DNA of 64,000 bases from Bacteroidaceae bacterium (GTDB taxonomy: Bacteria > Bacteroidota > Bacteroidia > Bacteroidales > Bacteroidaceae): contig JAFYAT010000088.1 of the NCBI GenBank assembly GCA_017540585.1, forward strand, positions 1-64,000, written 5' to 3'. The position numbers were made by a program, and so were the translations under genes. Below the pieces are notes generated by a model that had not been told where the DNA came from, did not search any database, and worked only from the letters and a program-made list of their open reading frames with translations. The first letter of the stretch is position 1, and the number at the start of each line of letters is the position of its first letter. Below, piece by piece: positions 26,949-36,650 of this stretch.

Positions 26949-27218
26949 TTACTTACGAAGACCGAGAGCCTTAACAATAGCACGGTAACGCTCGATATCC
27001 TTACGCTTGAGATAAGCGAGGAGTGAACGGCGCTGACCTACGAGCTTAACAAGGGCACGGTTTGTGCTGTAGTCCTTGTGGTTAGCCTTTACATGCTCTG
27101 TAAGGTGCTGGATACGGTAAGTAAGGAGAGCAACCTGGCTCTCGCATGAACCTGTGTTAGTAGCAGAACCGCCGTACTGTGCGAAGATTTCTGCCTTCTT
27201 TGCTGAATCAAGATACAT
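26949..27218 (-). CDS. rpsO: 30S ribosomal protein S15
   Basis: An 89-aa S15, the normal length. Core segments are GSCESQVALLTYRIQHLTEH, NHKDYSTNRALVKLVGQRR and LLAYLKRKDIERY. S15 binds 16S rRNA helix 22 early in 30S assembly. Promoter at 27312-27319. An inverted repeat after the stop (GCCACAG with CTGTGGC, 26891-26922) is a likely terminator. Confidence 0.98.
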   Translation of the reverse strand: MYLDSAKKAEIFAQYGGSATNTGSCESQVALLTYRIQHLTEHVKANHKDYSTNRALVKLVGQRRSLLAYLKRKDIERYRAIVKALGLRK

Positions 27219-27311
27219 AATTGTATTGATATTTTAATAATTAATAAATAGTTGTTGTCTGCCGCGCCTCAATTATCAGCAATAATTTTCGGCTCGATCA
27301 GAAATCGTGCG

Positions 27312-27319
27312 CAAAGGTA
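27312..27319 (-). promoter_or_regulatory. -7 box of rpsO
   Basis: The minus strand reads TACCTTTG about 94 bases upstream of the start codon. Confidence 0.7.
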
Positions 27320-27324
27320 CGAAA

Positions 27325-27360
27325 AAGAATTAAGAATTGAGAATTAAGAATTAAGAATTT
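27325..27360. repeat. Heptamer array AGAATTA
   Basis: Units AGAATTA/G/T at 7-bp spacing between divergent rpsO and typA. Complementary units (ATTCTTA, AATCTTA, ATTCTCA) lie at about 27505-27540, just before typA. Confidence 0.65.
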
Positions 27361-27414
27361 AACGAGTTATAGTGTTTTTTCTATCTTTTTACGGTTTATT
27401 TCCAATTTTATGCG

Positions 27415-27422
27415 TAACTTTG
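27415..27422 (+). promoter_or_regulatory. -7 box of typA
   Basis: TAACTTTG, followed by a leader of about 120 nt that contains the inverted heptamer units. Confidence 0.65.
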
Positions 27423-27547
27423 CACCTGAAATTATAATTTTTAAGGTTTAAGAAAAATAAAGATTGTTTGTCATCGTCAGGAATATTTATTTTCATATTG
27501 TGACCATGCTTAATCTTAATTCTTAAATCTTAATTCTCAATTTGAAT

Positions 27548-29350
27548 ATGCAGGACATAAGAAACATCGCTATTATAGCGCACGTTGACCACGGAAAGAC
27601 AACCCTGGTTGACAAGATGCTGCTTGCAGGAAACCTTTTCCGCGAGAATCAGCAGACAGGAGATTTGATTTTGGATAACAATGAGCTCGAGCGTGAGCGT
27701 GGTATAACAATTCTCTCAAAGAATGTATCAATCAACTATAAGGGAGTAAAAATCAACGTTATTGATACTCCGGGACACAGCGACTTCGGTGGTGAGGTAG
27801 AGCGTGTGCTCAATATGGCTGACGGATGTATCCTTCTCGTGGATGCGTTCGAGGGTCCTATGCCTCAGACTCGTTTCGTACTCCAGAAAGCACTTGAGAT
27901 TGGTCTCAAGCCAGTTGTTGTTGTCAACAAGGTTGATAAGCCAAACTGTCGTCCAGAAGAGGTTTACGAGATGGTGTTCGACCTTATGTTCTCACTCAAC
28001 GCTACTGAGGACCAGCTCAACTTCCCAGTCGTTTACGGTTCTGCCAAGAACGGATGGATGGGTCCTGACTACTCTAAGCCAACAAATGACATCACTTATC
28101 TTCTTGATGTCATTCTCGATACAATTCCTGCTCCTGAGCGTCTTCAGGGAACATCACAGATGCTCATCACAAGTCTTGACTACTCAACTTACACAGGTCG
28201 TATTGCTGTAGGTCGTGTACATCGTGGTACCCTCAAGGCAGGTCAGCAGATTACAATCTGCCACCGTGACGGAAGTCAGGAGAAGACAAAGATTAAGGAG
28301 CTTCACACATTCGAGGGTATGGGTCACCGTACAACTGAGGAGGTTCAGTCAGGTGACATCTGTGCCGTTATTGGTCTTACAAACTTTGAAATCGGAGACT
28401 CAATCTGCGACTTCGAGGCACCAGAGGCACTCCCAACAATCAGCATCGACGAACCAACAATGTCAATGCTCTTTACAATCAACAACTCTCCATTCTTCGG
28501 TAAGGAAGGTAAGTTCTGTACAAGCCGCCACATCAACGAGCGTCTTGCAAAGGAACTTGAGAAGAACCTTGCACTCCGTGTTGCTCCAAAGGGTGACTCA
28601 ACAGACAGTTGGATTGTAAGCGGACGTGGTGTGCTCCACCTTTCTGTCCTCATCGAGACAATGCGTCGTGAGGGTTACGAGCTTCAGGTTGGTCAGCCAC
28701 AGGTTATCTATAAGGAAATCAACGGTGAGAAGTGCGAGCCAATCGAGGAACTCACAATCAACGTGCCTGAGGAGTTCTCAAGCAAGATGATTGATATGGT
28801 TACTCGTCGTAAGGGTGAGATGCTCTCTATGGAGGCACAGGGCGACCGTGTAAATATCGAGTTCGAGATTCCATCACGTGGAATCATCGGTCTTCGTACC
28901 AACGTACTCACAGCCAGCCAGGGTGAAGCTATCATGGCTCACCGTTTCAAGGATTACCAGCCATACAAGGGTGAGATGCAGCGTCGCGTCAACGGCTCTA
29001 TGATTGCAATGGAGTCAGGAACAGCCGTAGCATTTGCCATCGACCACCTTCAGGACCGTGGTAAGTTCTTCATCTTCCCACAGGACAAGGTCTATGCAGG
29101 TCAGGTTGTCGGAGAGCACGTTCATGAGAATGACCTCGTTGTAAACGTGACAAAGGCAAAGCAGTTGACAAATACACGTGCCAGCGGTACAGACGAAAAG
29201 GCTCGAATCATTCCACCAGTTGTATTCTCACTCGAAGAGGCACTTGAATACATCAAGGAGGACGAATACGTAGAGGTAACTCCAAAGAGCATGCGTATTC
29301 GTAAGATTATTCTTGACCATTTGGAGCGTAAACGTGCAAATAAGGAGTAA
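27548..29350 (+). CDS. typA: Translational GTPase TypA/BipA
   Basis: A 600-aa ribosome-associated GTPase. G1 is [17 protein letters not shown]2/G3 are [12 protein letters not shown] and [15 protein letters not shown]4 is [12 protein letters not shown]-like domains III and V and the BipA-specific C-terminal domain ([19 protein letters not shown], then a basic end) follow. BipA assists large-subunit assembly and stress growth. I use ATG 27548; an upstream TTG at 27542 adds two residues and is not needed. Confidence 0.97.
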   Translation: MQDIRNIAIIAHVDHGKTTLVDKMLLAGNLFRENQQTGDLILDNNELERERGITILSKNVSINYKGVKINVIDTPGHSDFGGEVERVLNMADGCILLVDAFEGPMPQTRFVLQKALEIGLKPVVVVNKVDKPNCRPEEVYEMVFDLMFSLNATEDQLNFPVVYGSAKNGWMGPDYSKPTNDITYLLDVILDTIPAPERLQGTSQMLITSLDYSTYTGRIAVGRVHRGTLKAGQQITICHRDGSQEKTKIKELHTFEGMGHRTTEEVQSGDICAVIGLTNFEIGDSICDFEAPEALPTISIDEPTMSMLFTINNSPFFGKEGKFCTSRHINERLAKELEKNLALRVAPKGDSTDSWIVSGRGVLHLSVLIETMRREGYELQVGQPQVIYKEINGEKCEPIEELTINVPEEFSSKMIDMVTRRKGEMLSMEAQGDRVNIEFEIPSRGIIGLRTNVLTASQGEAIMAHRFKDYQPYKGEMQRRVNGSMIAMESGTAVAFAIDHLQDRGKFFIFPQDKVYAGQVVGEHVHENDLVVNVTKAKQLTNTRASGTDEKARIIPPVVFSLEEALEYIKEDEYVEVTPKSMRIRKIILDHLERKRANKE

Positions 29351-29440
29351 ATAGCGCGAAAAAACAGCACACTTGCATGTAGTTTGTGCAAAAAACGTCA
29401 TTTTTAATGAATATTATTGTGCTGTTTAGAGATATTTTCC

Positions 29441-29448
29441 TACCTTTG
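29441..29448 (+). promoter_or_regulatory. -7 box of acpP
   Basis: TACCTTTG with TTG at 29417-29419 (spacing 21). Confidence 0.8.
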
Positions 29449-29511
29449 TCACGTAAAAACATAACTTGAATAAGAAAATTAATTCATTAACATTAAATTA
29501 AAAACAAAATT

Positions 29512-29748
29512 ATGTCAGAAATTGAAGCAAGAGTAAAGTCAATTATCGTTGACAAGCTCAATGTAGATGAGGCTGAAGTAAAGCCAGAAGCATCTTTCAC
29601 TAACGATCTCGGTGCAGACTCTCTCGATACTGTAGAGCTCATCATGGAATTTGAGAAGGCATTCGGTATCAGCATTCCAGACGATCAGGCTGAGAAGATC
29701 GCTACTGTAGGTGACGCTATCGCTTACATCGAGGCAAACGGTAAGTAA
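29512..29748 (+). CDS. acpP: Acyl carrier protein
   Basis: A 78-aa acidic protein with the phosphopantetheine site [12 protein letters not shown] (Ser37), and helix [22 protein letters not shown] carries the growing acyl chain in type II fatty acid synthesis. fabF and rnc follow in the conserved Bacteroidota order. A strong hairpin plus T-run between acpP and fabF suggests that most transcripts stop after acpP. Confidence 0.98.
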   Translation: MSEIEARVKSIIVDKLNVDEAEVKPEASFTNDLGADSLDTVELIMEFEKAFGISIPDDQAEKIATVGDAIAYIEANGK

Positions 29749-29761
29749 GACAAGTTTATAG

Positions 29762-29838
29762 GTTTTTGAGTTTTTGGGAGATTTTGCACCTTATATAATA
29801 TAGGTCAAAATGTGTCAACAACTCAAAAACTTTTTTTT
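29762..29838 (+). terminator. Terminator/attenuator between acpP and fabF
   Basis: GTTTTTGAGTT (29762-29772) pairs perfectly with AACTCAAAAAC (29820-29830), followed by eight T. The stem is built from the octamer repeat units seen elsewhere in the window. Confidence 0.65.
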
Positions 29839-29892
29839 GTTTTAGAGAATATGACATTCATGTGAGCACATGAGTTTGAGTTCTTAAACACA

Positions 29893-29958
29893 TTAGAACT
29901 TAAAAACTAATAAACTCACAAACTCAAAAACTTACAAACTTAAAAACTCAAAAACTTA
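29893..29958. repeat. 8-bp array in the fabF leader
   Basis: Units such as AAAAACTT, ACAAACTT, AAAAACTC, AAAAACTT run to the fabF start. Preceded by a palindrome CATGTGAGCACATG at 29859-29872. Confidence 0.65.
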
Positions 29959-29963
29959 ATAAT

Positions 29964-31229
29964 ATGGAATTAAAAAGAGTTGTCGTAACAGGTATTGGTG
30001 CTGTAACTCCACTTGGAAATACTGCTGAGGAAACTTGGGAGAATATCAAGGCTGGAAAGAGTGGTGCTGCTCCTATTACACACTTCGACGCTTCTGAGTT
30101 TAAGACTCAGTTCGCTTGTGAGGTGAAGAACTTCAAGGCAGAGGACTATATCGACCGCAAGGAAGCTCGTAAGATGGATATCTATTGTCACTATGCTCTC
30201 GCTGCTGCTAAGATGGCTATCAAGGATTCTGCTATTCTTGACTACGAGAATCTTGACCGCAACGAGGTAGGTGTGGTAATGGGTGTCGGAATCGGCGGTA
30301 TGCACACTTTCGAGGAAGAGGCAGGTAACTATGCTCTCAATGGTCCTACACTCGGTCCTAAGTATAACCCATTCTTCATCCCTAAGATGATTGCAGATAT
30401 CGCAGCTGGTTACATCTCTATCGAGAACGGTTTCCGTGGACCTAACTACGTTACCACATCTGCATGTGCATCTTCTTCAAACGCACTTGCTGACGCATTC
30501 AACCTTATCCGTCTCGGAAAGGCATCAGCTATCGTAACTGGTGGTGCTGAGTCTGCAATATGGCCAGCAGGTCTTGGTGGCTTCAACGCCATGAAGGCTC
30601 TCTCTACTCGTAACGATGAGCCAGAGAAGGCAAGCCGTCCATTCAGCGCAAGCCGTGACGGATTCGTTATGGGTGAAGGTGCTGGTATCCTCGTTCTTGA
30701 GGAACTTGAGCATGCAAAGGCTCGTGGTGCAAAGATTTATGCTGAGATGGCTGGTGCAGGTATGTCTGCAGATGCTTATCACATCACAGCTTCTCACCCA
30801 GAGGGTCTTGGTGCTAAGCTCGTTATGGAGCGTGCACTCAGGGATGCAGAACTCAAGCCAGAAGATATCGACTACATCAACGTACATGGTACATCTACTC
30901 ACGTAGGTGACATCTCTGAGTCAAAGGCTATCAAGGACGTATTCGGTGATGCAGCTTACAAGCTCAACATCAGTTCTACTAAGTCTATGACAGGTCACCT
31001 TCTCGGTGCAGCTGGTGCTGTTGAGGCTATGTTTACAATCCTTTCTGTAAAGGAAGACATCGTTCCTCCAACAATCAACCACGATCCTGAGGATAAGGAT
31101 GAGGAGATTGACTACAATCTTAACTTCACATTCAATAAGGCTCAGAAGCGTGAGGTACGTGCTGGTCTCAGCAACACTTTCGGCTTTGGCGGTCATAATG
31201 CATGTGTTATCTTCAAGAAGTACAAGTAA
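29964..31229 (+). CDS. fabF: 3-oxoacyl-ACP synthase II
   Basis: A 421-aa condensing enzyme. The nucleophile is in VTTSACASSSNAL (Cys168), with histidines in NVHGTSTHVGD and SMTGHLLGAAGAVE. FabF extends acyl-ACP with malonyl-ACP. It is followed after 7 bases by the RNase III fusion gene, so the two are co-transcribed. The 215-nt gap from acpP holds a terminator-like hairpin. Confidence 0.97.
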   Translation: MELKRVVVTGIGAVTPLGNTAEETWENIKAGKSGAAPITHFDASEFKTQFACEVKNFKAEDYIDRKEARKMDIYCHYALAAAKMAIKDSAILDYENLDRNEVGVVMGVGIGGMHTFEEEAGNYALNGPTLGPKYNPFFIPKMIADIAAGYISIENGFRGPNYVTTSACASSSNALADAFNLIRLGKASAIVTGGAESAIWPAGLGGFNAMKALSTRNDEPEKASRPFSASRDGFVMGEGAGILVLEELEHAKARGAKIYAEMAGAGMSADAYHITASHPEGLGAKLVMERALRDAELKPEDIDYINVHGTSTHVGDISESKAIKDVFGDAAYKLNISSTKSMTGHLLGAAGAVEAMFTILSVKEDIVPPTINHDPEDKDEEIDYNLNFTFNKAQKREVRAGLSNTFGFGGHNACVIFKKYK

Positions 31230-31236
31230 TTCAGCA

Positions 31237-32775
31237 ATGAATATAATAGACTCAATTAGGCTTCTTTTCCGCAGGGATAAGAAGCCTTTTTTACAACTTA
31301 AAGAGATACTTGGTTTCTATCCTCGTAATATTCACCTATATAGACTTGCATTACGTCACAAGTCTGTTGCTCATGCCGAACGTGAACGTCTTGCCGAGGA
31401 AAAGAAGAAGCCAGATTACACACCTGCTCCAAAAGCCAACAAGAAAGGAAATGCCGCTTTCTCTTCACGCTACATCAATAATGAGCGTCTTGAGTTCCTT
31501 GGCGATGCCATTCTTGGAGCCGTAGTAGCTGATATTCTCTACAAGCACTATGCAGGAAAGCAGGAAGGATTCCTTACTACCCTCCGTAGTAAGATAGTAT
31601 GTCGCAAATCGCTCAACAAGCTGGCTGTGGATATCGGCTTGGATAAGTTGGTTCACTATACGGGTGCTGTGACAACAGGTCACAACAGTTTCATGAACGG
31701 TAATGCTTTTGAAGCATTCTTCGGTGCAATCTATCTCGACCGAGGTTATTCTTATTGCTATAAATTTATGGAGGAACGCATCTTCAAATTTTATATCAAT
31801 GTGGATAAGATTGCCACTCTGGAAGAAAACTTCAAGAGCAGCCTTATAGAATGGAGCCAAAGATTCCAGTATAAGACTGTATTCACTCAGGAGGAAAAGC
31901 GTGAAGAAAAGACACCAGTATTCGTATCTGAAGTAAGAATCGAAGGCGTGTTCTGTGGTCGTGGTGAGGGTTACTCAAAGAAGGAGAGTGACCAGGCAGC
32001 TGCTAAGGAGGCACTTCGACTTATCCGTAAGGACAAGGGACTTTCCACTCGTATCAAGGAGGCTCAGACAGCCAAACTTGAACAGGCAAAGCAGAAGAGA
32101 CAACGTGACGAGGCTATCGAAGCAATCAAAGGTCGCAAGACTATCGTCTTTGACCTTGACGGAACACTCATGGACACACTTAAAGACCTTGCAGAGAGTA
32201 CCAACTATGCTCTTCGTGCGTGCGGAATGCCTGAACGAACAATCGACGAGGTTCGTCAGTTCGTCGGAAATGGTGTACATCGTCTCATCGAGCGTGCCAT
32301 TCCTGCAGGAACAGAGCCAGAGGCAATGGAACAATGTTTCGATACTTTCAAGGAATACTACGTGGAACATTGCCGTGACAGTACCTGTCTTTACGAGGGA
32401 GTGGCAGAGATGCTCGCTTCGCTCAAGGAGGCTGGCTACAAGATGGCAATCGTCAGCAATAAGCTTCAGGCAGGAGTGACTGAGCTTCACGAGTCATACT
32501 TCAAGGATTATATTGACGTAGCTATAGGCGAAAGTCCTGAGGTACGTCGCAAGCCTGAAGCCGACATGGTCAACAAGGCACTTGAGGCACTCGGTTCTAA
32601 AAAGGAAGATGCCGTCTATGTCGGCGACTCAGATGTTGACATCAAGACAGCAGCCAACGCAGAACTACCTTGCATTTCTGTTCTTTGGGGATTCCGTGAC
32701 AAGAAATTCTTGCAGGAAAATGGAGCCAAATTGTTGGTTGAACAGCCAAATGAAGTGCTTGATGTTCTGAAATAA
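31237..32775 (+). CDS. rnc: Ribonuclease III fused to a HAD phosphatase (phosphoglycolate-phosphatase-like)
   Basis: One uninterrupted frame of 512 codons from ATG 31237; the frame stays open upstream but overlaps fabF and lacks homology there. Residues 1-270 are RNase III: RLALRHKSVAH, signature NERLEFLGDAILG, NAFEAFFGAIYLDRGY, then a dsRNA-binding domain ending SDQAAAKEALRLI. A basic, Lys/Gln-rich linker (about 270-298) leads into a HAD domain: IVFDLDGTLMDT (nucleophile Asp), AIVSNK, RRKPEADMV and YVGDSDVDIKTA. RNase III processes rRNA and duplex RNA. The HAD part resembles Gph. All catalytic residues look intact in both halves. Confidence 0.93.
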   Translation: MNIIDSIRLLFRRDKKPFLQLKEILGFYPRNIHLYRLALRHKSVAHAERERLAEEKKKPDYTPAPKANKKGNAAFSSRYINNERLEFLGDAILGAVVADILYKHYAGKQEGFLTTLRSKIVCRKSLNKLAVDIGLDKLVHYTGAVTTGHNSFMNGNAFEAFFGAIYLDRGYSYCYKFMEERIFKFYINVDKIATLEENFKSSLIEWSQRFQYKTVFTQEEKREEKTPVFVSEVRIEGVFCGRGEGYSKKESDQAAAKEALRLIRKDKGLSTRIKEAQTAKLEQAKQKRQRDEAIEAIKGRKTIVFDLDGTLMDTLKDLAESTNYALRACGMPERTIDEVRQFVGNGVHRLIERAIPAGTEPEAMEQCFDTFKEYYVEHCRDSTCLYEGVAEMLASLKEAGYKMAIVSNKLQAGVTELHESYFKDYIDVAIGESPEVRRKPEADMVNKALEALGSKKEDAVYVGDSDVDIKTAANAELPCISVLWGFRDKKFLQENGAKLLVEQPNEVLDVLK

Positions 32776-32777
32776 TG

Positions 32778-32834
32778 TTAAGATTACGTCTTTTTCTCTT
32801 ATGGCGGTCGGCTATACGGAGAAAAAGATGTAAT
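32778..32834 (+). terminator. Hairpin after the rnc-HAD gene
   Basis: ATTACGTCTTTTTCTC can pair with GAGAAAAAGATGTAAT (one G-T pair). The right arm overlaps the next promoter box. Confidence 0.45.
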
Positions 32835-32838
32835 TTTG
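32831..32838 (+). promoter_or_regulatory. -7 box of the GH3-family gene
   Basis: TAATTTTG 26 bases before the start codon. Confidence 0.6.
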
Positions 32839-32863
32839 CACTTAAACAACAGATACTATTTGT

Positions 32864-34393
32864 ATGAATATAACAAGGTTTATATATAACATATACTTCA
32901 AAAGAAGAGGTAAGAGTCTAAAGAAATACAATACTCACGCAGAAAATATCCAACGTACCGTACTTCGTCGCCTTGTCAACAAGGCAAAGGACACTCAGTG
33001 GGGTAAGGAACATTCTTATTCCGCTGTTGACTCGTATGAGGATTTCGTCAAGAATGTAGGCGTCAATACTTACGAGGAACTTAAAGGTTATATTCAGCAA
33101 ATGCGTGAAGGCAAGAAGGATATCCTCTGGCCAGGTACTGTACGCTGGTATGCTAAGTCATCAGGTACTACTAACGACAAGAGTAAGTTCATTCCTGTTA
33201 GCTATGAGGGACTCAAGAAGATTCACTATGCAGGTCCTCGTGACTGTTTGTATTTCTACTTCAACATCAATCCTAAGAGCCGCCTGTTCTCAGGAAAGAG
33301 TCTCATCCTTGGAGGTAGTCATGCTCCTAATCTCAACACGCCAAACAGTCTTGTCGGCGACCTTAGTGCCATCCTTATCGAGAATGTGCCAAAGGCTGTC
33401 AACCTCACTCGTGTTCCTGAGAAGGAGATAGCTCTCCTTTGTGACTTCGAGGAGAAGCGTGACAAGATTGCAAGGGCTGCCATACATGAAAATATCACCA
33501 ACATCAGCGGTGTACCTTCATGGATGCTCAGCGTACTCAATCGTGTACTTGAGATTACTGGAGAGAAGACTCTTGACAAGATATGGCCTAACCTTGAGGT
33601 ATTCTTCCACGGAGGAGTTGCGTTTACTCCTTACCGTGAACAGTATAAGTCCATCATCACTCATTCGGGTATGCACTATATGGAGACATATAATGCGAGC
33701 GAAGGTTTCTTCGGAGTACAGAACGACCTTAACGATCCAGCCATGATGCTGATGATTGACTATCAGGTATTCTATGAGTTCTGTCCTATGGACAACCTTG
33801 ATGATAATGGTTATCCAGTTGACCCAGCCAAGATTATTCCTCTTTGGAAGGTAGAACCTGGTGTCAACTATGCTATGCTTATCACTACTTCGTGTGGTCT
33901 CTGGCGTTATCTTATCGGTGATACTGTCAAGTTCACACAGAAAAATCCATACAAGTTTGTCATCACTGGTCGTACAAAGCACTTTATCAATGCCTTTGGT
34001 GAGGAACTTATCGTTGACAACGCAGAGAAAGGTATTCAGCAGGCTTGTATTGCTACAGGCGCTCTTGTCAAGGACTATACTGCCGCTCCTATCTTCATGG
34101 ATGCAAATGCCAAGTGCCGTCACCAGTGGATGATTGAGTTTGCCAAGATGCCAGCCAATGTTGAGGAGTTCGGACTTATCCTTGACCGTTCACTTCAGGC
34201 TATCAATTCCGATTATGAGGCAAAGCGTCACAAGGACATCACCCTCCAGCCATTGGAGATTGTCGTTGCAAAGGAAGGACTCTTTGACGAATGGCTCAAG
34301 GGTAAGGGCAAGCTTGGTGGTCAACACAAGATACCACGTCTGTCCAACAGCCGTAAGTATATCGAGGAACTCCTTGACCTCAACGCTCAGTAG
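32864..34393 (+). CDS. GH3 auxin-responsive-promoter family protein (acyl-adenylate-forming)
   Basis: A 509-aa protein of the bacterial GH3 family. ATP-binding segments are WYAKSSGTTNDKSKFIPVS, YNASEGFFGVQND, LWRYLIGDTVKF and TGRTKHFINAFGEELIVDNA. Plant GH3 enzymes conjugate amino acids to acyl acids by adenylation; the bacterial substrates are not known. The protein is common in Bacteroidota and appears to be transcribed from its own promoter between rnc-HAD and an Ig-like lipoprotein gene. Confidence 0.9.
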   Translation: MNITRFIYNIYFKRRGKSLKKYNTHAENIQRTVLRRLVNKAKDTQWGKEHSYSAVDSYEDFVKNVGVNTYEELKGYIQQMREGKKDILWPGTVRWYAKSSGTTNDKSKFIPVSYEGLKKIHYAGPRDCLYFYFNINPKSRLFSGKSLILGGSHAPNLNTPNSLVGDLSAILIENVPKAVNLTRVPEKEIALLCDFEEKRDKIARAAIHENITNISGVPSWMLSVLNRVLEITGEKTLDKIWPNLEVFFHGGVAFTPYREQYKSIITHSGMHYMETYNASEGFFGVQNDLNDPAMMLMIDYQVFYEFCPMDNLDDNGYPVDPAKIIPLWKVEPGVNYAMLITTSCGLWRYLIGDTVKFTQKNPYKFVITGRTKHFINAFGEELIVDNAEKGIQQACIATGALVKDYTAAPIFMDANAKCRHQWMIEFAKMPANVEEFGLILDRSLQAINSDYEAKRHKDITLQPLEIVVAKEGLFDEWLKGKGKLGGQHKIPRLSNSRKYIEELLDLNAQ

Positions 34394-34467
34394 GCATAGA
34401 GTCGTCATTGGCTAAGCCACTTTGTTATTCAGTTTATTCTTTTTGCGTCTATCTCTTTTGATAAAAG

Positions 34468-36489
34468 ATGAAGCATTTCTACACGATATTATTCTCATTC
34501 ATACTGCTCGTGGCGGGTACACATCTGTTGCTTGTATCATGTGCACGTATGGGAACACCTGATGGAGGACTCTATGACGAGACACCTCCTGTACTCGTGC
34601 GTACATCTCCAGCCAATGGTAAGGTGAAGACATCGCCTAAGAAGATTGTCCTTGAGTTTGACGAGATAGTCAAACTCGACAATGCTCAGGCTGTTGTTGT
34701 CTCTCCTCCACAGTTGGAAGCACCCGAAATAGAGGCTTACGGACGTAAGGTTACTGTCACTCTTATCGATACGATAAAGCCAAACATGACCTACACCATC
34801 GACTTTGGTAACTCTATCTCTGACAATAACGAAGGTAATCCTTTCGGAGATTTTGCCTTCACATTCTCAACGGGCGAAAAGATTGATACGTTTCAGGTGT
34901 CTGGATATGTTCTCGATGCTTCCAACCTTGAACCAATAAAGGATATTCTCGTAGGACTATACAAGATTGCCAACGCTGATTCCGACACACAAGTATCGGA
35001 CACAAAGGGTTGTCCTGACTCTGTCTTCTATAAGAAACCTTTTGAGCGAATCTCCCATACTGACAGCCGAGGTCATTTCGTCATCAAGGGGCTTGACCCA
35101 GACGCTTCATACAAGGTGTTTGCACTCAAAGACCAGGATCAGGACTATCGTTACTCTCAGGCGAGTGAGATGCTTGCTTTCACAGAGCGTATCATCAGGT
35201 CATCATGCAAGCCTGACCTGCGACCTGATACGATATGGCATGACTCCATACACTATGAGGATATCAAGTATATTCCATACACTCACTTCTACCCAGACGA
35301 CATCACTCTTCTTGCCTTCAACGAGGACCGTCCTGTACGTCATAAGTTGAAGGAGGAACGTCCAGAACTTCATTACTTTTCTCTCTACTTCACAGCACCA
35401 GACGATACACTTCCACTCATCAAGGGACTCAACTTTGACGAGAAGGATGCTTTTGTCGTTGCTGCCAACGAGCGTAAAGACACAATAACATACTGGATTA
35501 AAGACTCACTGATATACAATCTCGATACTCTTGAGATGGCTCTACAGTATCACGACACAGATACCCTCGGTGCTCTCGTTCTCTACAACGACACACTCCG
35601 TCTCACATCCAAGGTGTCGTACGCAAGAACACAAAAGCTGAAAGCTGATAAGCAGGCTAATTGGGAGAAGGATTATCTCAAGGACCACAAGGCAGAGGCT
35701 AAGGCAAAGAAGAAAGAAGGTGAGTCACTCGAAATACCTCCTATGCCAGAGGAGTTCATGGAAATTAACACAAACTCCACCAACAACCTCGATCCAGAAA
35801 ACAATATGGTAATACATTTCACTTCGCCAGAGCCATTGGACACGGTAGATATATCTAAGTTCCATCTGGGAGTGAGGGTCGATTCATTGACCCATCCTGT
35901 GCCGTTCACACTCTTTCCTGACGAGACGGACATACTCACCTACCACTTCAAGGCTGACTGGAAATGTGATTCTTCTTACGTCCTTCAGGTTGATACGGGT
36001 GCTTTCGTAAGTATCTACGGTAAACGTATCGAGGGTTCAAAACGAAACATCAAGATTAAGTCTGCCGAAGCGTATGCTTTGCTCAACATAAACGTGAACA
36101 ATGCTGACACAAGTGCAGTCGTTGAACTGCTCTCCGCACAGGACAAGGCTGTAAGAACACAGAAGGTAGTGAATGGTAAGGTTAAGTTTACTTACCTGCA
36201 ACCATCTACTTATTATCTCCGTTTGTTCTACGACCACAATGGTAATGGTAAGTGGGACACAGGTGATTACTCTACAGGTACTCAGCCAGAGGAGGTCTAT
36301 TATCTTAACAAGGCAATATCCGTCAAGGCAAACTGGGACTATGACGAGAACTGGGCGCCTACGTCACTTCCTGTCTTTGAGCAGAAACCAGCAAGGATTA
36401 CCAAGCAGAAGCCTGACAAGGAAAAGGTAAAGAAAGGACGCAATGCCGAGAAACTTGCGGAGATGGAACGACGCAAGAAACGTAAATAG
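34468..36489 (+). CDS. Ig-like (Big_5) domain lipoprotein
   Basis: A 673-aa exported protein with a lipobox (LLLVSCA, Cys about 26) and the PPVLVRTSPANG start that typifies this conserved Bacteroidota family, followed by an Ig-like bacterial domain (FDEIVKLDNA, TYTIDFGNSISD, GDFAFTFSTG). Further beta-rich modules follow, with FVIKGLDPDASYKVFALKD and YYLRLFYDHNGNGKWDTG, which resemble Cna-B/carboxypeptidase-regulatory-like repeats. The C-terminal 40 residues are strongly basic. Probably an outer-membrane-anchored structural protein. Specific role unknown. Confidence 0.82.
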   Translation: MKHFYTILFSFILLVAGTHLLLVSCARMGTPDGGLYDETPPVLVRTSPANGKVKTSPKKIVLEFDEIVKLDNAQAVVVSPPQLEAPEIEAYGRKVTVTLIDTIKPNMTYTIDFGNSISDNNEGNPFGDFAFTFSTGEKIDTFQVSGYVLDASNLEPIKDILVGLYKIANADSDTQVSDTKGCPDSVFYKKPFERISHTDSRGHFVIKGLDPDASYKVFALKDQDQDYRYSQASEMLAFTERIIRSSCKPDLRPDTIWHDSIHYEDIKYIPYTHFYPDDITLLAFNEDRPVRHKLKEERPELHYFSLYFTAPDDTLPLIKGLNFDEKDAFVVAANERKDTITYWIKDSLIYNLDTLEMALQYHDTDTLGALVLYNDTLRLTSKVSYARTQKLKADKQANWEKDYLKDHKAEAKAKKKEGESLEIPPMPEEFMEINTNSTNNLDPENNMVIHFTSPEPLDTVDISKFHLGVRVDSLTHPVPFTLFPDETDILTYHFKADWKCDSSYVLQVDTGAFVSIYGKRIEGSKRNIKIKSAEAYALLNINVNNADTSAVVELLSAQDKAVRTQKVVNGKVKFTYLQPSTYYLRLFYDHNGNGKWDTGDYSTGTQPEEVYYLNKAISVKANWDYDENWAPTSLPVFEQKPARITKQKPDKEKVKKGRNAEKLAEMERRKKRK

Positions 36490-36516
36490 ATGTTGTTTGC
36501 CACGGTTCTGCCAGCT

Positions 36517-36616
36517 AAAAAACAAAAGAAAACATAAAGTTTTTTCAACACAGAGGACTCAAAGAGCCTCTCAGAGAAAAAAACTCTGTTTCCTCTGTGC
36601 CCTCTGTGTTTTAGTT
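36517..36616. repeat. Intergenic repeat with AAAACAAAAGAAAACAT and an ACACAGAGG palindrome
   Basis: AAAAACAAAAGAAAACAT matches the border repeat of GxxExxY cassette 1. It is followed by AACACAGAGGACTC with a later CTCTGTTTC, CTCTGTGCC, CTCTGTGTT series (9-bp period), together an inverted repeat. Confidence 0.55.
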
Positions 36617-36650
36617 TTTAATAATTTTTGTTTTAAAATAAGACAAGCCT

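Noticed and set aside
31099..31236. Upstream extension of the RNase III frame into fabF
   Set aside because: It overlaps the fabF 3' end in another frame, whereas ATG 31237 follows the fabF stop by 7 bases and begins the conserved RNase III sequence.
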